Below are positions 54,414 through 64,000 of a DNA stretch of 64,000 nucleotides, piece by piece. Every line of letters starts with the position of its first letter. The first letter of the stretch is position 1. Origin of the DNA: Burkholderiaceae bacterium (GTDB taxonomy: Bacteria > Pseudomonadota > Gammaproteobacteria > Burkholderiales > Burkholderiaceae_B); the NCBI GenBank assembly GCA_023653055.1, contig JAMNXR010000012.1, positions 1 through 64,000 on the forward strand. The letters are read 5' to 3'. The translations under genes were made by a program, and so were the position numbers. The notes beneath the pieces are model-generated. The model saw nothing but the letters and a program-made list of their open reading frames with translations, made no database searches and was not told the origin of the DNA.

Positions 54414-55049
54414 TTAACCCTTGGTTTTTTTTGTGTACTCACACAGGTCAGAAATCCCGCACTGAGAGCATTTTGGCGTCCGCGCCACGCAAATGTAACG
54501 GCCGTGCAAAATTAACCAGTGGTGGACATCAAGTTTAAATTCGTCTGCGACAAATTTTTCCAGTCCTTTTTCAACTGCGACAACATCTTTGCCAGGCGCA
54601 ATTTTTGTTCGATTGGATACTCTGAAAATGTGCGTGTCGACGGCGATGGTGGGTTGACCAAACGCGGTGTTGAGTACAACGTTGGCGGTTTTTCGGCCAA
54701 CGCCGGGTAGTGCCTCGAGCGCCTCGCGAGTTTGAGGGACTTTGCCACCGTGTTGCTCGAGCAAAATGCCGCAAGTCGCAATCGCGTTCTTGGCTTTGTT
54801 TTTATAGAGGCCAATGGTTTTGATGTAGTCCATCAGTTTTTCTTCACCGAGTGCATAGAGCGCCTTGGGCGTCCCATAGCGGGGGAAAAACTTGCGCGTT
54901 GCGATATTGACGGCTTTGTCTGTCGTTTGGGCTGAAAGCAAAACGGCGATCAGCAGTTGAAAGTCACTTTTGTACTCAAGCTCGGTCGTGGGGGTAGGAT
55001 TGGCCGCACGCAAGCGCGTGAATATTTCTCGACGCTTCTGTGGATTCAT
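54414..55049 (-). CDS. nth: Endonuclease III
   Basis: [47 protein letters not shown], terminal 4Fe-4[18 protein letters not shown]. Confidence 0.97.
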   Translation of the reverse strand: MNPQKRREIFTRLRAANPTPTTELEYKSDFQLLIAVLLSAQTTDKAVNIATRKFFPRYGTPKALYALGEEKLMDYIKTIGLYKNKAKNAIATCGILLEQHGGKVPQTREALEALPGVGRKTANVVLNTAFGQPTIAVDTHIFRVSNRTKIAPGKDVVAVEKGLEKFVADEFKLDVHHWLILHGRYICVARTPKCSQCGISDLCEYTKKTKG

Positions 55050-55690
55050 GAGGTGGCGGCATTTCGGCGCGCGCGCGCGCGGGCGAGTGCGGCTTGAACG
55101 GCGGTTTGTTTTTCTTGGACAGCGCTCGTTGACAGAGCCACTTGAGGCGTGGTGTGTGTCAAGTAGTCCTCAGAAGCATCGGTTTGCTCGCTAGATCTTA
55201 AGCTTGCGGGCGTTTTGTTCACACGCAGCTGTCTGCGGGTGTATCGCGCGCGCGCTTGATCTGCATCATTGCGGGTCCATGTTCGGGCGGGCGCAACATC
55301 GACCATCTCTATGCAATCCACTGGGCAAGGGGCTACGCATAAGTCACAACCCGTACAGTCATCGGACAAGACGGTATGCATGACTTTTGAAGCGCCTAGA
55401 ATGGCATCCACTGGACAGGCTTGAATGCATAGTGTGCAACCAATGCAATATTGCTCATCAATCACAGCAACTTGGAGTGGAACGTGCAAGCCACAATCTG
55501 TATCAAGCGCAAGGATTGGACGATCGAGAAGCTGAGCAAGTGCCGCAACGCCAGCCTCGCCGCCAGGTGGGCAGCGATTGATAGGGGCCGAATCTTCGGC
55601 GATGGCGCGCGCGTAGGGCGCGCAGCCATCAAAGCCACATTTCGTGCACTGTGTTTGCGGGAGCAAACGATTGATGCGTTCAGCCAGCAT
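55046..55690 (-). CDS. rsxB: Electron transport complex subunit RsxB/RnfB-like ferredoxin-type protein
   Basis: [65 protein letters not shown] at 55690. Confidence 0.9.
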   Translation of the reverse strand: MLAERINRLLPQTQCTKCGFDGCAPYARAIAEDSAPINRCPPGGEAGVAALAQLLDRPILALDTDCGLHVPLQVAVIDEQYCIGCTLCIQACPVDAILGASKVMHTVLSDDCTGCDLCVAPCPVDCIEMVDVAPARTWTRNDADQARARYTRRQLRVNKTPASLRSSEQTDASEDYLTHTTPQVALSTSAVQEKQTAVQAALARARARRNAATS

Positions 55691-56916
55691 TAGACGCGGC
55701 GAATAAATTCCGCGATTTGCGGACAAATTGTCGTGCGCCAACGGCGACCCGAGAAAATGCCGTAATGACCGCATTCCGGGGCGGTGTAGTGCTGTTTGCG
55801 CTTAGCCGGGATGCCTGAGCAAAGCGTTTGTGCGGCGCGCGTTTGGCCCTCGCCGGAGATGTCGTCGAGCTCGCCTTCAATCGTAAACAATGCGACGGAT
55901 TTGATATCGGCGGGTCGCACAATCTGTCCATCAATTTCCCATGTGCCGTTGGGCAGATCGAAATCTTGAAAGACGACACGAATCGTGTCGAGGTAAAAAT
56001 CAGCCGACATATCTAGCACTGCGTTGTATTCGTTGTAGAAACGACGGTGCATCTCAGCGTCTTCATCGTCGCCGCGCAGGAGATCAAGATAAAAGTCGTA
56101 ATGGGATTTGAGATGACGGTCAGGGTTCATCGACAAAAAGCCAGCATGCTGTAAAAAGCCTGGATACACGCGACGACCAGCACCAGGATATTGGGCAGGA
56201 ACCGTGTGAATCAGCTTTTCTTCGAACCATTTAAAAGGTTTGGTGGTGGCCAGACGGTTGACCTGCGTGGGAGAGCAACGCGGATCAATCGGGCCACCCA
56301 TCATGACCATGCTGCGTGGCAGGCAAGGATCTTTATTGGTGGCCATCAGAGAAATTGCAGCAAGCGCAGGCACAGTAGGCTGGCATACAGAGATGACGTG
56401 CACGTCGGGACCGAGTTGTCTAACAAAATCCTGAATGTAATACACGTAGTCATTCAAGCTGAAAGAACCTTCGGACATCGGCACCATGCGCGCATCTTTC
56501 CAGTCTGTCACATAGACTTCGTGTTCGGCGATGAGTGAACGCACCGTGTCGCGTAATAGCGTCGCATGGTGGCCAGACATCGGCGCAATCAATAGAATTT
56601 TTGGTGAGGCCTTACGTACTTTTTCTGAAATATCGCGGTTGAAATAAATCAGATTGCAAAAGGGTTTGGTGTACACATTTTCTTGGCTCACCGCGACACT
56701 TTTGCCGGCGACCTCAGTGGTGGGTAAGTCCCATGCAGGTTTATCGTATGTTTTGCCTAGGCGATAAATCAGCTCATAGCTTGCGGCCATCTGCCTCGCC
56801 ATCGGCGAGTATGCAAGTGGACTGCCAGGGAGGGAAAAGAGTTTGGACCCGACTTCGGTGAAGTGCGCAAGCGGCGACAACATGGCCCGTTGCATTTCAT
56901 GCAAATCATAAAGCAT
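55690..56916 (-). CDS. phaZ: Intracellular polyhydroxyalkanoate depolymerase PhaZ
   Basis: [76 protein letters not shown]. Confidence 0.92.
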   Translation of the reverse strand: MLYDLHEMQRAMLSPLAHFTEVGSKLFSLPGSPLAYSPMARQMAASYELIYRLGKTYDKPAWDLPTTEVAGKSVAVSQENVYTKPFCNLIYFNRDISEKVRKASPKILLIAPMSGHHATLLRDTVRSLIAEHEVYVTDWKDARMVPMSEGSFSLNDYVYYIQDFVRQLGPDVHVISVCQPTVPALAAISLMATNKDPCLPRSMVMMGGPIDPRCSPTQVNRLATTKPFKWFEEKLIHTVPAQYPGAGRRVYPGFLQHAGFLSMNPDRHLKSHYDFYLDLLRGDDEDAEMHRRFYNEYNAVLDMSADFYLDTIRVVFQDFDLPNGTWEIDGQIVRPADIKSVALFTIEGELDDISGEGQTRAAQTLCSGIPAKRKQHYTAPECGHYGIFSGRRWRTTICPQIAEFIRRV

Positions 56917-57043
56917 GCTTCATTCCCTTAATGGTCACAAGATGATGCATTATCCACCCTAAAGTGAGCGATCAGCGGGACTGAATGTGTATGAATTGCT
57001 GTGCCGCAACAAAATGTCGCAAAACCACCACGCAAACAAGGGT

Positions 57044-57865
57044 TTACCAGTAGTTTTCAACGGCCAGATTACCTGCAACGCCGCGTCTTCCGGGCGCAAA
57101 GCCGCGCTCAGACAGAAGTCCACGCATCTCGGTGACCATGGCAGGGTTGCCGCAAAGCATGACCCGAGAGCGTGCGGGTTCGAGCGCCACGCCAACGCGC
57201 TGCTCAAGTTCGCCATTGACTAATAACGTGGTCAAACGTGCCGCATCCCGCCATTGCGACGAAATAGAGGGGGAGAGGTCGCAGGTAAGGGGTTCCTGCG
57301 ACGTCACTGGCAAATAGATAAATTGGGCGCTTTGGTCGCCTGAACGTTGCATGAGAGCGATAAGTTCGTCCCGGTAAGCCAGTTCGGTGGCATTACGCAC
57401 GCCATGCAGCAGAATAATGCGCTTGAAGCGGCTCCAGGTGGCAGGGTCACGCAGCATGGAGAGGTAGGCGGACAAGCCTGTACCGGTCGCAATGAGCCAG
57501 AGATCCTCACCCTCAACAAAACGTTCAAGGGTCAAAAAACCAAATACCGTTTTATCTATCCAGAGCGATTCGCCGATCTGCAGTCGCGCAAGGGCAGGGC
57601 TGAATTTTCCATCTGGTACGACAACAGAATAGAACTCGAGTTCATTGGCATCTGGTCGGGAGACCATCGAGTACGCGCGCCATTCATTGGGTTCGGGGGA
57701 CGTATCGGCGGGTAAAGCCTCGGAGTCACCTACAAACAACCCTAAACGGGCAAATTGACCGGGTAAAAAAGAAAAGTCTGGGTCGCGTGTCACCGTGACA
57801 GAAAATAACTTGTCTGTCAGCCAAATGGTTTTAGCCAGGACGGTTTGTCGGGTATAGCGCGACAC
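57044..57865 (-). CDS. fpr: Ferredoxin--NADP+ reductase
   Basis: FLPGQFARLGLFV, RAYSMVSRPD, LIATGTGLSAYLSMLRDP, VMLCGNPAMVTEMRGLLSERGF. Confidence 0.93.
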   Translation of the reverse strand: MSRYTRQTVLAKTIWLTDKLFSVTVTRDPDFSFLPGQFARLGLFVGDSEALPADTSPEPNEWRAYSMVSRPDANELEFYSVVVPDGKFSPALARLQIGESLWIDKTVFGFLTLERFVEGEDLWLIATGTGLSAYLSMLRDPATWSRFKRIILLHGVRNATELAYRDELIALMQRSGDQSAQFIYLPVTSQEPLTCDLSPSISSQWRDAARLTTLLVNGELEQRVGVALEPARSRVMLCGNPAMVTEMRGLLSERGFAPGRRGVAGNLAVENYW

Positions 57866-57867
57866 GC

Positions 57868-58191
57868 CTAGCGCTCGAGGAGCTTGAGCTTGTCGGACAT
57901 GCCGTTCCAGTTGTCCGCATCGTCAAGAGGCTTTTTAGAACGGCTGATACTTTGAAAAATAGGCGAGAGCTCAGCATTGAGTGCGATGAACTTCATCTGG
58001 TCTTGGGGGACGTCTTCTTCGGCAAAAATTGCATTGGCGGGGCATTCGGGAATACAGACCGCGCAGTCGATGCATTCATCTGGATCGATCACTAAAAAGT
58101 TAGGACCTTCACGAAAACAATCAACGGGACAAACGTCCACACAGTCTGTGAACTTGCATTTAATACAGTTTTCGGTCACGACGTGCGTCAT
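57868..58191 (-). CDS. fdxA: Ferredoxin FdxA (7Fe/8Fe type)
   Basis: [55 protein letters not shown]. An upstream ATG at 58203 is possible. Confidence 0.95.
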   Translation of the reverse strand: MTHVVTENCIKCKFTDCVDVCPVDCFREGPNFLVIDPDECIDCAVCIPECPANAIFAEEDVPQDQMKFIALNAELSPIFQSISRSKKPLDDADNWNGMSDKLKLLER

Positions 58192-58238
58192 GTGTTTCAC
58201 CAAAGTGCAAATTAGATATTCTTATTTTACCCAAAGCG

Positions 58239-58313
58239 GTGCCGAGTGTTCGGCATACCCCTATGAAAGGGGTTGGCTGTGCTAATGTTCAAAAAAAGCC
58301 CAAATAACAGCCC
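58239..58313 (+). promoter_or_regulatory. Candidate structured 5' leader of pncB (three inverted repeats)
   Basis: TGCCGA-GTGT-TCGGCA (58240-58255), ACCCC-TATGAAA-GGGGT (58257-58273), GGCTGT...ACAGCC (58275-58280 / 58307-58312), the last arm ending 1 nt before the ATG. Confidence 0.4.
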
Positions 58314-59489
58314 ATGATTATTAGATCCCTGCTGGACACCGACCTGTATAAATTCACCATGATGCAGGTGGTGTTGCACCATTTCCCTGCCGCTCAGGTC
58401 GAATATCGCTACAAATGCCGAACACCGGGGGTCAATTTGCGTCCCTATTTGGATGAGATTCGGGCCGAAATACATAGCTTGTGTCAGTTACGTTTTAGCG
58501 AAGATGAACTCTCTTACTTGGGCGGATTACGCTTTATTAAAAGTGACTTTATCGACTTTTTAGGATTGTTCCATCTGCCGGAGAAGTGCATTACGGTGAC
58601 GGAAGGTGTCTTGCCTGGAGAAATTGATATCCAGGTCAAGGGTTCTTGGCTCCATACCATTTTGTTTGAAATTCCAGTGCTGGCAATTGTGAACGAGGTG
58701 TACTTTCGTCGAACATGTACAAGTCCAGACTGGCAAGAGGGGCGCGAGCGACTTCAAACCAAGATGAAACTGGTCCTTGAGGCAACGGATCTTGATGACT
58801 TCAGGGTCGCCGAATACGGCACGAGAAGGCGTTTCTCGCGCGAATGGCACGAAGAAGTCGTGCTCACAATGAAAGCCCAAATGGGAAAACATTTTGCGGG
58901 TACCAGCAACGTGTGGTTTGCGATGCGTCACGGTGTCCTGCCGCTTGGCACGATGGCGCACGAGTATTTACAGGCCTGCCAGGCGCTTGGCCCGCGCCTG
59001 CGTGATTCTCAAGTCTTTGCCTTGGATGTATGGGCCAAGGAATACCGTGGTGACCTCGGAATCGCCTTGTCAGACGTGTACGGCGTGGCTGCGTTCTTAC
59101 GCGACTTTGATATGTATTTTTGCAAACTGTTTGACGGCGCGCGTCACGATTCGGGCGATCCATTTGACTGGGGCGAGCGCATGATCGCGCACTACAAAAC
59201 CAATCGTGTTGACCCCCGCACGAAAACTTTAATTTTTTCAGATGGGTTAACATTTCCACGTGCGATCGAATTGACTCGGCGCTTTGCCAGTCGTTGTAAA
59301 ACAGCCTTTGGTATCGGTACAAATTTGACTAATGATTTAGGTCACGAGCCGCTACAGATTGTCATGAAAATGGTGCGCTGTAATGGTCAGCCAGTTGCAA
59401 AGGTTTCAGACGCGCCAGAAAAAACGATGTGCGATGACAAAGCGTATCTTGCATATCTCAGGCAAGTCTTTGAACTCCCACCCGCCTAA
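58314..59489 (+). CDS. pncB: Nicotinate phosphoribosyltransferase
   Basis: [59 protein letters not shown]. Confidence 0.96.
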   Translation: MIIRSLLDTDLYKFTMMQVVLHHFPAAQVEYRYKCRTPGVNLRPYLDEIRAEIHSLCQLRFSEDELSYLGGLRFIKSDFIDFLGLFHLPEKCITVTEGVLPGEIDIQVKGSWLHTILFEIPVLAIVNEVYFRRTCTSPDWQEGRERLQTKMKLVLEATDLDDFRVAEYGTRRRFSREWHEEVVLTMKAQMGKHFAGTSNVWFAMRHGVLPLGTMAHEYLQACQALGPRLRDSQVFALDVWAKEYRGDLGIALSDVYGVAAFLRDFDMYFCKLFDGARHDSGDPFDWGERMIAHYKTNRVDPRTKTLIFSDGLTFPRAIELTRRFASRCKTAFGIGTNLTNDLGHEPLQIVMKMVRCNGQPVAKVSDAPEKTMCDDKAYLAYLRQVFELPPA

Positions 59490-59540
59490 TTTGTCCAACT
59501 CCTGGTGTACACAGCACCACTTATCATTTAAGGAAAAATA

Positions 59541-59891
59541 ATGAGCAACATCAAACGCGTGAACGTAGGTAAACGTCTCTCTGATATGGCGGTCTACAAC
59601 GGCGTTGCGTATTTGGCAGGACAAGTCGCGACCGACACCACTCAAGACGTCACAGGTCAGACAGCCCAAGTGCTGGCTGCGATTGACGCGTTGCTTGCTG
59701 AGGCAGGCACCGACAAAACACGTATCTTGATGGCGCAAGTGTTTGTGGCCAATATCGCTGAATATGACGGTATGAACGTGGCCTATGAGGCTTGGGTCCC
59801 AGCTGGCCACACCCCTCCACGCGCCACGATCGAAGCGCGCTTAGCGGGCCCCGACTACAAAGTTGAAATCGTTGTAACGGCAGCGGTATAA
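59541..59891 (+). CDS. RidA family (YjgF/YER057c/UK114-like) protein
   Basis: AVYNGVAYLAGQVATDTTQDVTGQTAQVLAAIDALLAEAGTDKTRILMAQVFVANI. Confidence 0.92.
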   Translation: MSNIKRVNVGKRLSDMAVYNGVAYLAGQVATDTTQDVTGQTAQVLAAIDALLAEAGTDKTRILMAQVFVANIAEYDGMNVAYEAWVPAGHTPPRATIEARLAGPDYKVEIVVTAAV

Positions 59892-59917
59892 GCCAAGTCG
59901 TTTTTTTTTCAAACGCG

Positions 59918-62203
59918 GTGTCGCCTGAGCAACAATCAGAAGTAGCAGCCCTCATCGTCGACATGAATATCGACGATGGGGCTTTGTTGCGCCGGGCGGC
60001 CGAATGGTCGAGCCAGTGGCTGGGTGAGCAGTGCACGGCATCCGGCGAGCCTTTGATCGTGCACGCGCTGGGTTCAGCCAAAATATTGTCGGGCATGCAG
60101 GCGGATCCTGCCACGCGTACCGCGGCATTGTTGGTGGCGACCTTAGAGGTTTCACAGGCTGATTTGAGTCAGGTGAGGCAGTTAGATGGCATCAAAGAGC
60201 AGTTTGGCCCAGAAATTGCGCGTTTGGTTCAAGGCACGCGCGAGTTGATGCGTTTGAGTGGCATCGCCAGCGGTGCAAGCGATGGCGCTGATGATGCGCC
60301 AATGCAAAAAGAAATGTTACGAAAAATGCTGTTGGCGATGGCGGCTGATTTGCGCATTGTTTTGCTCAGATTGGCCTCCCGATTGCAAACCTTGCGTTGG
60401 CATGCGAACACCAAAATGCCTTGCAGTCCTGCACTTGCGCGTGAAACGCTTGATTTGTATACACCTTTGGCAAATCGTCTGGGTATTTGGCAGATCAAGT
60501 GGGAAATGGAAGATCTGGCCTTTCGTTTTACAGATCCCGCGCGTTACAAAGAAATTGCGGGCTTGCTCGAAGAAAAGCGTGCTGAGCGTGAGTCGTTCAT
60601 TCATGAAACGGTTGAAGCGTTAACCTCTGCATTACAAAAAATGGGCATCGCAGCCGATGTGACAGGACGGCCCAAACATATTTACAGCATCCACAACAAG
60701 ATGCTTCAGAAAAGTCTCGATTTCAGTGCACTGTTTGATGTGCGCGCACTGCGGATTATTGTTCAAACGGAGCGTGACTGTTACAACGCGCTCGGGCTGG
60801 TGCACGAGCGATGGGTACCCATGGGCGATGAGTTTGATGATTATATTTCTCGTCCTAAACCGAACGGATATCGTTCCTTGCACACCGTTGTAGCCGATGC
60901 CGAGGGTCGACCTTTCGAAGTGCAGATCCGCACGCGCGCGATGCATGAATTTGCAGAGTTAGGGATGGCTGCGCATTGGCGCTACAAAGAAAGTCCTCGC
61001 GCGGGTGCGGCAGAAAACGCAGTGGCAGCGGATCAATACGATCGTCAACTTGCCTGGATGCGACAGTTATTGGCATGGAATACCGAAGCTGCTCAACGCC
61101 CTGGTGGGGGCGCGGGTCAGACTGTTGCGACGGCATTGGCCTCAGGTGCCGTCACAGACAGACGCTCTGCTGGGCGCATGGCAAAACCGACAGAAGAACG
61201 CATCTACGTTTTGTCTCCGCAGGCACGCGTACTGGAGCTTCCAGCTGGGTCAACCGCGGTTGATTTTGCGTATCTTTTACATACCGATCTGGGCCACCGT
61301 TGTCGTGGTGCGCGTATCGATGGTCAATTGGTGCCGCTTCAGACCCAATTGCAAACCGGGCAGACGGTTGAAATCGTGACAACAAAGTCAGGGGGGCCAT
61401 CGCGCGACTGGCTCAACCCTCAGCTTGGTTTTCTCGCGAGTCCGCGCGCCCGTGCCAAAGTGCGTTCCTGGTTTAACGCGATTGAATTACAACAGCGTAT
61501 GACGCAAGGCCAGGCGCTGGTTGAAAAAGAGCTTCAGCGCTTGGGCAAGACTGCGATCAATCTTGAGCAGTTAGCTCAGCAGCTTGGATTTGCCCATGCA
61601 GATGATTTGTATGTTGCCGCGGCGAAAGAGGAATTTAGTTTGCGTCAGATTGACGCAGTTTTTCAGCCGGTTGCATCAGAAGTGGAGCCTAGTCTTGAGT
61701 CAATGATTGTCCATGCTTCGCGCACCGAGCGTGGAGGCGTGGGTGGAAAAAGCGGCGTCCTGGTAGTGGGCGTAGATTCCTTGTTAACGCAGCTGGCGAG
61801 GTGTTGCCGTCCTGCGCCACCGGATCCGATTGCGGGATTTGTCACCCGAGGTCGGGGCGTTTCAATTCATCGCGCTGATTGCGCGAGCTTTGTGGCCTTA
61901 AATGCCCGGCAGCCTGAGCGTATCATTGACGTCGCCTGGGGTCAGGCCGAGGCGCAAGCGCTTTTTCCAGTAGATCTGTTCGTGCAGGCTCAGGATCGTG
62001 CGGGGCTGTTGCGGGACTTGTCTGAAGTTTTTGCCAGACTGCGTCTCAATGTTGTAGGCGTCAATACGCATAGCAAGGCTTCTATGGCCTACATGTCCTT
62101 TACTGTTGAAATTCGAGATGGGGGCGAATTGCAGCGTGCTTTGATTGCAATGCGAGAAGTTGGTGGTGTTTTGACGGCAGAGCGGCGGTCGCCTGGGGCA
62201 TGA
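59918..62203 (+). CDS. relA: (p)ppGpp synthetase RelA (degenerate HD domain)
   Basis: Synthetase domain HIYSIHNKMLQKSLDFSALFDVRALRIIV and GDEFDDYISRPKPNGYRSLHTVV, TGS domain RIYVLSPQARVLELPAGSTAVDFAYLLHTDLGHRCRGARIDG, ACT domain. Confidence 0.95.
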   Translation: MSPEQQSEVAALIVDMNIDDGALLRRAAEWSSQWLGEQCTASGEPLIVHALGSAKILSGMQADPATRTAALLVATLEVSQADLSQVRQLDGIKEQFGPEIARLVQGTRELMRLSGIASGASDGADDAPMQKEMLRKMLLAMAADLRIVLLRLASRLQTLRWHANTKMPCSPALARETLDLYTPLANRLGIWQIKWEMEDLAFRFTDPARYKEIAGLLEEKRAERESFIHETVEALTSALQKMGIAADVTGRPKHIYSIHNKMLQKSLDFSALFDVRALRIIVQTERDCYNALGLVHERWVPMGDEFDDYISRPKPNGYRSLHTVVADAEGRPFEVQIRTRAMHEFAELGMAAHWRYKESPRAGAAENAVAADQYDRQLAWMRQLLAWNTEAAQRPGGGAGQTVATALASGAVTDRRSAGRMAKPTEERIYVLSPQARVLELPAGSTAVDFAYLLHTDLGHRCRGARIDGQLVPLQTQLQTGQTVEIVTTKSGGPSRDWLNPQLGFLASPRARAKVRSWFNAIELQQRMTQGQALVEKELQRLGKTAINLEQLAQQLGFAHADDLYVAAAKEEFSLRQIDAVFQPVASEVEPSLESMIVHASRTERGGVGGKSGVLVVGVDSLLTQLARCCRPAPPDPIAGFVTRGRGVSIHRADCASFVALNARQPERIIDVAWGQAEAQALFPVDLFVQAQDRAGLLRDLSEVFARLRLNVVGVNTHSKASMAYMSFTVEIRDGGELQRALIAMREVGGVLTAERRSPGA

Positions 62204-62346
62204 GCCTTCGAGGATCATTATGGCGTCAATTGAGGGATTATCCGCAGTTTTTCCTGCGACACACTGGTAAAATCACATCTTTGAAATGCTTCACGCACTT
62301 GGCATATTGTTGCCGGTGTAGCTCGGTCTGATCTGGAGATCCGGTC

Positions 62347-63546
62347 TTGAAACCCTATGACTTTCCCGATGCCAAAGGGCATTTTGGTCCCTACGGCGGT
62401 GTATTTGCAGCAGAAACCCTCATGCAGGCAATCGAGGAGTTACGTTTGTCCTATGACAAATATCGTAACGACCCCGAATTTCTGGCTGAGTTTGAATATG
62501 AGCTCAAGCATTTTGTCGGGCGCCCGACCCCCGTCTACCACGCACGTCGTTGGTCTGAAGAGCTTGGCGGCGCGCAGATCTGGTTCAAGCGCGAAGACCT
62601 GAACCACACGGGCGCGCACAAGATCAACAACAGTCTGGGACAAGCCTTGCTCGCCCGCCGGATGGGCAAGCGCCGCATCATCGCCGAGACTGGCGCAGGT
62701 CAACATGGTGTGGCGACAGCAACCGTCTGCGCGCGCTATGGCATGGAATGTGTGGTTTACATGGGTAGCGAGGACGTCAAGCGTCAATCGCCCAACGTGT
62801 TTCGTATGAAGCTGTTGGGTGCGACCGTTGTGCCAGTCGAATCCGGTTCCAAGACCCTCAAAGATGCGCTCAACGAAGCTATGCGCGACTGGGTCACCAA
62901 CGTGGACGATACCTTTTACATTATTGGAACGGTGGCTGGACCACATCCTTATCCAATGATGGTGCGCAACTTTCACTCAGTGATTGGCCAGGAGTCGATC
63001 GAGCAAATGCCTCTTTACGCCGGCAAGCAGCCAGATTACGTCTTGGCTTGCGTGGGAGGCGGTTCAAACGCGATGGGTATTTTTCATCCTTATATCCCCT
63101 TTGAGCATACCAAACTGGTGGGTGTTGAAGCCGCCGGTGAGGGTGTCGAAACAGGTAAGCATTCTGCTTCCCTCACGGCAGGGCGCGTTGGTGTGCTACA
63201 CGGTAATCGTACGTATGTGTTGCAAGACGAAAACGGCCAAGTAGCCGAGACGCACTCTGTATCGGCCGGTCTGGATTATCCTGGTGTGGGCCCAGAGCAT
63301 GCATGGCTCAAAGACAGTGGTCGTGCATCTTATGTCAGCGTGACCGATGACGAAGCACTGGCGAGCTTTCATCACTGCTGCCAGATCGAAGGCATTATTC
63401 CTGCACTTGAGACCTCACATGCGTTAGCGTATGCCGCCAAGCTTGCCCCTACGCTGTCAAAGGACCAAGTGATCTTGGTGAATTTGTCAGGGCGTGGCGA
63501 CAAAGATATCAACACAGTCGCACAGCGTGCGGGTATGGTGCTCTAA
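62347..63546 (+). CDS. trpB: Tryptophan synthase beta subunit
   Basis: [54 protein letters not shown] start at 62347. Confidence 0.98.
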   Translation: MKPYDFPDAKGHFGPYGGVFAAETLMQAIEELRLSYDKYRNDPEFLAEFEYELKHFVGRPTPVYHARRWSEELGGAQIWFKREDLNHTGAHKINNSLGQALLARRMGKRRIIAETGAGQHGVATATVCARYGMECVVYMGSEDVKRQSPNVFRMKLLGATVVPVESGSKTLKDALNEAMRDWVTNVDDTFYIIGTVAGPHPYPMMVRNFHSVIGQESIEQMPLYAGKQPDYVLACVGGGSNAMGIFHPYIPFEHTKLVGVEAAGEGVETGKHSASLTAGRVGVLHGNRTYVLQDENGQVAETHSVSAGLDYPGVGPEHAWLKDSGRASYVSVTDDEALASFHHCCQIEGIIPALETSHALAYAAKLAPTLSKDQVILVNLSGRGDKDINTVAQRAGMVL

Positions 63547-63570
63547 GGTTTTAAAGGTTTTTAAATACAT

Positions 63571-64000
63571 ATGGCTCAACACACAGATCGCATCGCCGCA
63601 GCGTTCGACCGCGCTGCACAACAGCAACGGGCGGCGCTGATTCCTTACATTGCTGCGGGCAATCCTTTGCCTGAGTCAACGGTGCCCTTGATGCATGCAT
63701 TGGTCAAGGCGGGTGCCGATGTGATCGAACTTGGTATTCCTTTTTCGGATCCAATGGCTGATGGGCCTGTTATTCAGCGCGCCGCAGAACATGCGATTGC
63801 ACAAGGCGTCGGACTCAAGCATGTATTGGGGATGGTTGCCGAATTTCGCAAGCAAGACCAGGTCACACCGATTGTCCTGATGGGTTACGCCAATCCAATC
63901 GAGAACATTGGCCAACAAGCGTTTGCAGAACAAGCTGAACAAGCGGGTGTGGATGGATTGCTCACTGTTGATTATCCGCCCGAAGAAATCGATGATTTTG
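63571..64000 (+). CDS. trpA: Tryptophan synthase alpha subunit (3' end outside window)
   Basis: ATG at 63571; [71 protein letters not shown]...[10 protein letters not shown]. Confidence 0.96.
   Translation, partial: MAQHTDRIAAAFDRAAQQQRAALIPYIAAGNPLPESTVPLMHALVKAGADVIELGIPFSDPMADGPVIQRAAEHAIAQGVGLKHVLGMVAEFRKQDQVTPIVLMGYANPIENIGQQAFAEQAEQAGVDGLLTVDYPPEEIDDF

Noticed and set aside
55066-55086. Alternating GC tract (possible Z-DNA)
   Set aside because: Explained by Ala-Arg codons (ARARAR) at the RsxB C-terminus.

Overview
The window is about 64 kb of gene-dense, mostly syntenic chromosome. Gene content and gene order look betaproteobacterial, probably Burkholderiales/Alcaligenaceae-like; this is an inference, since no search could be run. 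The left edge (1-~2080) is accessory. It holds a prophage-like remnant (a dATP/dGTP diphosphohydrolase-like fragment, a small DUF7220-like membrane protein, and two tiny ORFs). The remnant runs tail-to-tail into a DUF4143-type AAA ATPase, whose upstream region carries four exactly 22-bp-spaced repeats including a perfect 25-bp palindrome. The rest is housekeeping: a molybdenum cofactor operon (moaA-moeA-moaD-moaE-mobA-moaC), a gdx/SugE-type SMR transporter, DUF2252, tRNA-Ser, tpiA, secG, tRNA-Leu, uspA, a porin, a full 14-gene complex I operon (nuoA-N) with a DUF2818 gene, serB, mfd, ispDF, an OmpR/RisA-RisS-like two-component system, a tsaB-rimI fusion, a family-4 UDG, lplT, smc-zipA-ligA, a PpiC-type isomerase, bolA, yciB, msrB, bioMNY, a complete branched-chain amino acid ABC transporter, nth-rsxB-phaZ, fpr-fdxA, pncB, a RidA-like protein, relA and trpB-trpA (trpA truncated by the window edge). 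I found no CRISPR array, IS element or complete defence island. The best leads are the repeat array in front of the DUF4143 ATPase and several unannotated structured intergenic regions (pncB leader, ompR/tsaB divergent region, livF-livK gap).
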